From NCBI RefSeq assembly GCF_001854765.1, contig NZ_LJJE01000112.1, positions 62,001-126,000 of the forward strand: a DNA stretch of 64,000 bases. The letters run 5' to 3'. Below are positions 61,786-64,000 of the stretch, piece after piece; within the stretch, counting starts at the first letter, position 1, and the number at the start of each line of letters is the position of its first letter. The notes under the pieces are model-generated. The model was not told the origin of the DNA and made no database searches. It saw only the letters and a program-made list of their open reading frames with translations. Source of the DNA: Vibrio sonorensis (GTDB lineage Bacteria; Pseudomonadota; Gammaproteobacteria; Enterobacterales; Vibrionaceae). The position numbers and the translations under genes were made by a program.

Positions 61786-62507
61786 TTCACTTCACTCAAT
61801 GAATACAACATCCCTAAGGCGACTGGCTTATTGCCTTGCACACGTCTAATTTGTGCTAGTAAAAGTTCTGCTGTTGAAAGCGCGTCGGTGAGGGCGTTGT
61901 GACTCACATATTCCGGCAAACAGTAGCGAGATCTTGTAGCCGTAAGTTCTACGTCGATTTTTTGATGTCGATTGATTGCGGTTGCAAGGTTCTTTTCTAT
62001 TTGAAGCGTGTCCAGCCAAAGCAGAGGCAATGAAGATAAACCATAAAATTTAGTTAAATAACGCAGAATGAACGCGGATTCGATTGCCGAGCAATGAGCA
62101 ACTAATACGCGGTTACGAGCGGCTCTAAAAAGTTGGTTCATTGCAGATTGAATTGAAATCCCTTTTGCTAACATGTTGGGGGTTATGTGATTGATGACGG
62201 CGGTCTCTGGTTTTACCTGCACGTTATCTTTTATGTAGCAGTGATAGCTTGAATTTACTTCTATACATCCTTTGGCAACCACCACCCAACCAATAGATAG
62301 TATATTGTCTTGATTGGGATCGAGCCCGGTTGTCTCAATGTCTAATACCAAATATTCGACCTCACTTACTAGTGTGCTGTGAGTTATGTTTGGTAAGGAA
62401 ACCAAATGGCCAATTTTAGAGGGTAGAGCTTGCTGTCGATAATAGCGCTTTCTACGTCGAAGCATGCGACTAAGTGGATGAACATAGTTAAATAGCTGGG
62501 CAATCAT
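61782..62507 (-). CDS. DnaQ-like 3'-5' exonuclease (DEDDh)
   Basis: The 241-residue protein has the exonuclease motifs VLDIETTGLDPNQDNILSIG (Exo I, Asp and Glu), a middle Asp region and SHNALTDALSTAEL (Exo III, His and Asp). The first 40 residues form a basic leader with a possible anchor. It overlaps the CBS/DUF294 gene by four bases. This pairing of a DUF294 nucleotidyltransferase-like protein and a DnaQ-like exonuclease is common in vibrios and suggests a shared signal-responsive role; the function is not established. Confidence 0.88.
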   Translation of the reverse strand: MIAQLFNYVHPLSRMLRRRKRYYRQQALPSKIGHLVSLPNITHSTLVSEVEYLVLDIETTGLDPNQDNILSIGWVVVAKGCIEVNSSYHCYIKDNVQVKPETAVINHITPNMLAKGISIQSAMNQLFRAARNRVLVAHCSAIESAFILRYLTKFYGLSSLPLLWLDTLQIEKNLATAINRHQKIDVELTATRSRYCLPEYVSHNALTDALSTAELLLAQIRRVQGNKPVALGMLYSLSEVK

Positions 62508-64000
62508 CGATGTGCGAACCTTACTTTTGCTGCTTCTTGTAAATCGGCTATGATTCGAAATGCGTCTTTTAAATGGTTGCGCTCAAAACTACCAAAGTGA
62601 TCTGGATTGATGTGATTGTTTGGCTTTTCTCCATTTTTAAGTGCTTCTAACTGGTTTCTGAAGCGAAAAGACAAAATAAACCTATACGCGCCGATAATGT
62701 TTTTGAATGCATCTTCACTGATGAGACCGCGTTCAAATGCGTTTTGGAATCTTTCGTCTGTTGAAGACTTATCACTTTCTACAGCTAGGCCGTAAATACG
62801 GGCAAGGTCGATGATAAGGTTGATGGCATACCGCTTAATGTTTAGTGACTTTTTATTATCTCCATCTTTTTCCAACACCAAGTTATTAAAAATCCCAAGT
62901 GGTGGTTGGGTCGTGACAGCGTCACTAACCAAGCGGCCAAGAAACTCACGACTATTCTTAATATGGTGATGAAGCGAATCTCTTAACGTGTGTTCGTAAT
63001 CGGAATTCCCATAGACTGAGCGTATCTCAAGAAATACGCTAATGTTGAGTAATTTTTCGTATTCTGGGTTAGCGACCCATTTTTTGTAGTACTCCTTCCA
63101 TACAGAAACAGGTTGGCACCACTTTGGTGTTGCAGCCATATACTTGCCTGGGCATTGAGGATAACCACAGGATGTCAAACCATTAGTCACTATCATGGCG
63201 AGATGTTTAAAATAGATTTTGTTACTTTTGCTGTCACTGTCGGCAAAAACAATTGCGCTATCTTGATCTGACAGCATATGGACTTCGTTTCGCGCATGTG
63301 ACCCCGCTACGATCCAAGAGAAATCAACCGGAGGTTGACCGAGTTTATCAATGGCAATTTGGATTAAACGCCTTGTGTAGGCGTCCATAATCATGGTCAT
63401 TACTTTGCCGATCACTTCTGGTGCCACTTTTCCTTCTACAAGTGCTTCGAATATGGCCTGACGTTCATGAGTAAAACTCGCTAATGCTTTTACACTTGTA
63501 GCGTATTTTATCTTTTCGATAAGAAATATTGCTTGAACTCGGTGGTTTTGAACCAGATGGGTTGTGGTTAGAAGTCCTACAACTTTACCCCTGTCGATGA
63601 CGGGTAAATTCCTAACATTGAATTGCATCATGAGAGAGGCGGCGTGGAGTACGAGATCGTTTGGACCAATGGTTTTGGGCGAATGAGTCATCACCTCACT
63701 AATTGGTCGTTCTGGGGATATTCCATTGGCAATGACGCGTTTGGTCATATCACGGTCGGTAATCAACCCAACCAACTTAGTATCGGAATAGATAACGGCG
63801 CAAGAAGAACGATGGACACATCGCATTTCGTAAGCGACGGATTGAATTGATTGCGTAGACTGTACAACGGCCACCCGTCCGCTAGCAACGTCCGATACTC
63901 GTTTGATAAAAATGCCTTTGTCTTTGTTTGACCAAACTACATTTAGCGCTGACTTAAGCCGCACTTGGGCTTGTGACGCAAAGAGCTCCGCGCATTCTGG
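62504..64000 (-). CDS. CBS-domain / DUF294 nucleotidyltransferase-like protein (N-terminus outside window)
   Basis: The frame is open to the right edge of the window (it reads PECAELFASQAQVRLKSAL before the first listed start), so the N-terminus is missing. About 498 residues are visible. There are two CBS repeats (about 40-165; AYEMRCVHRSSCAVIY, LVGLITDRDM, VVGLLTT) and a DUF294 region with WIVAGSHARNEVHMLSDQDSAIVF, a nucleotidyltransferase-type GS...SDQD signature. The C-terminal DUF294_C part follows. A cyclic-nucleotide-binding domain usually precedes. It is translationally coupled to the exonuclease. Confidence 0.88.
   Translation of the reverse strand, partial: PECAELFASQAQVRLKSALNVVWSNKDKGIFIKRVSDVASGRVAVVQSTQSIQSVAYEMRCVHRSSCAVIYSDTKLVGLITDRDMTKRVIANGISPERPISEVMTHSPKTIGPNDLVLHAASLMMQFNVRNLPVIDRGKVVGLLTTTHLVQNHRVQAIFLIEKIKYATSVKALASFTHERQAIFEALVEGKVAPEVIGKVMTMIMDAYTRRLIQIAIDKLGQPPVDFSWIVAGSHARNEVHMLSDQDSAIVFADSDSKSNKIYFKHLAMIVTNGLTSCGYPQCPGKYMAATPKWCQPVSVWKEYYKKWVANPEYEKLLNISVFLEIRSVYGNSDYEHTLRDSLHHHIKNSREFLGRLVSDAVTTQPPLGIFNNLVLEKDGDNKKSLNIKRYAINLIIDLARIYGLAVESDKSSTDERFQNAFERGLISEDAFKNIIGAYRFILSFRFRNQLEALKNGEKPNNHINPDHFGSFERNHLKDAFRIIADLQEAAKVRFAHR

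Overview
The window looks like chromosomal DNA of a marine Vibrio or close relative. The support is a KdgR-type IclR regulator, KdgM and OprD-like outer-membrane porins, PL7 alginate lyases, a TRAP transporter, many c-di-GMP proteins, and moderate GC with Vibrio-like small genes (a DUF3087-like protein, FAXC/GST-like proteins). I saw no rRNA, tRNA, CRISPR array, phage genes or intact insertion sequence.

Layout. 0-4.6 kb: the end of a chemoreceptor, kdgR, a general porin and an OprD-like porin. 4.9-7.3 kb: a divergent MATE exporter / LysR pair. 7.5-13.1 kb: two diguanylate cyclases, one in an operon with a periplasmic solute-binding protein. 13.7-17.8 kb: CoA-transferase plus short-chain dehydrogenase, GST plus SigZ, and a tautomerase. 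18-24.2 kb: a TRAP transporter divergent from a Cache histidine kinase / NarL regulator / LysR operon. 24.3-31 kb: an HD-GYP protein, a FAXC-like GST, an ABC exporter, three small membrane proteins and an AraC regulator. 31.3-34.4 kb: an operon behind a strong Fur-box-like site, holding a small exported protein, an unusual ABC ATPase and a permease. 34.5-38.9 kb: a run of GNAT acetyltransferases with a CYTH protein and a chloramphenicol-phosphotransferase-like kinase. 38.9-50.4 kb: an alginate/uronan locus with two PL7 lyases, a PF05426 (AlgL-like) lyase, a PL6-like lipoprotein, two KdgM-type porins, a sodium:solute symporter and an iron-type alcohol dehydrogenase. 50.7-53 kb: a drug MFS exporter with a divergent XRE regulator. 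53.2-60.8 kb: an AT-rich accessory stretch with acetyltransferases, a nucleotidyltransferase, a stefin/cystatin-like protein with an unknown partner, a Phd/ParE toxin-antitoxin pair, a VOC protein and a kinase-like protein. 60.9-64 kb: a 3-hydroxyisobutyrate-dehydrogenase-type enzyme, a DnaQ-like exonuclease and a CBS/DUF294 protein cut by the window end.

How the genes fit together. In the lyase locus, secreted or surface lyases would cut the polymer, KdgM porins would admit oligomers and the symporter would import the products. The iron-type dehydrogenase may act on the resulting uronate. Four copies of a TGTA-n-TA(C) motif, the operator style of FCD/GntR regulators, lie in its promoter regions, but no GntR gene is present here.

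A caution applies throughout. Eleven genes are interrupted by twelve one-base frameshifts (eleven losses, one gain), several in homopolymers, and both reading-frame halves are otherwise well preserved. Sequencing or assembly error explains this better than eleven independent gene deaths. I label them as frameshifted pseudogenes but read them as probably intact genes.
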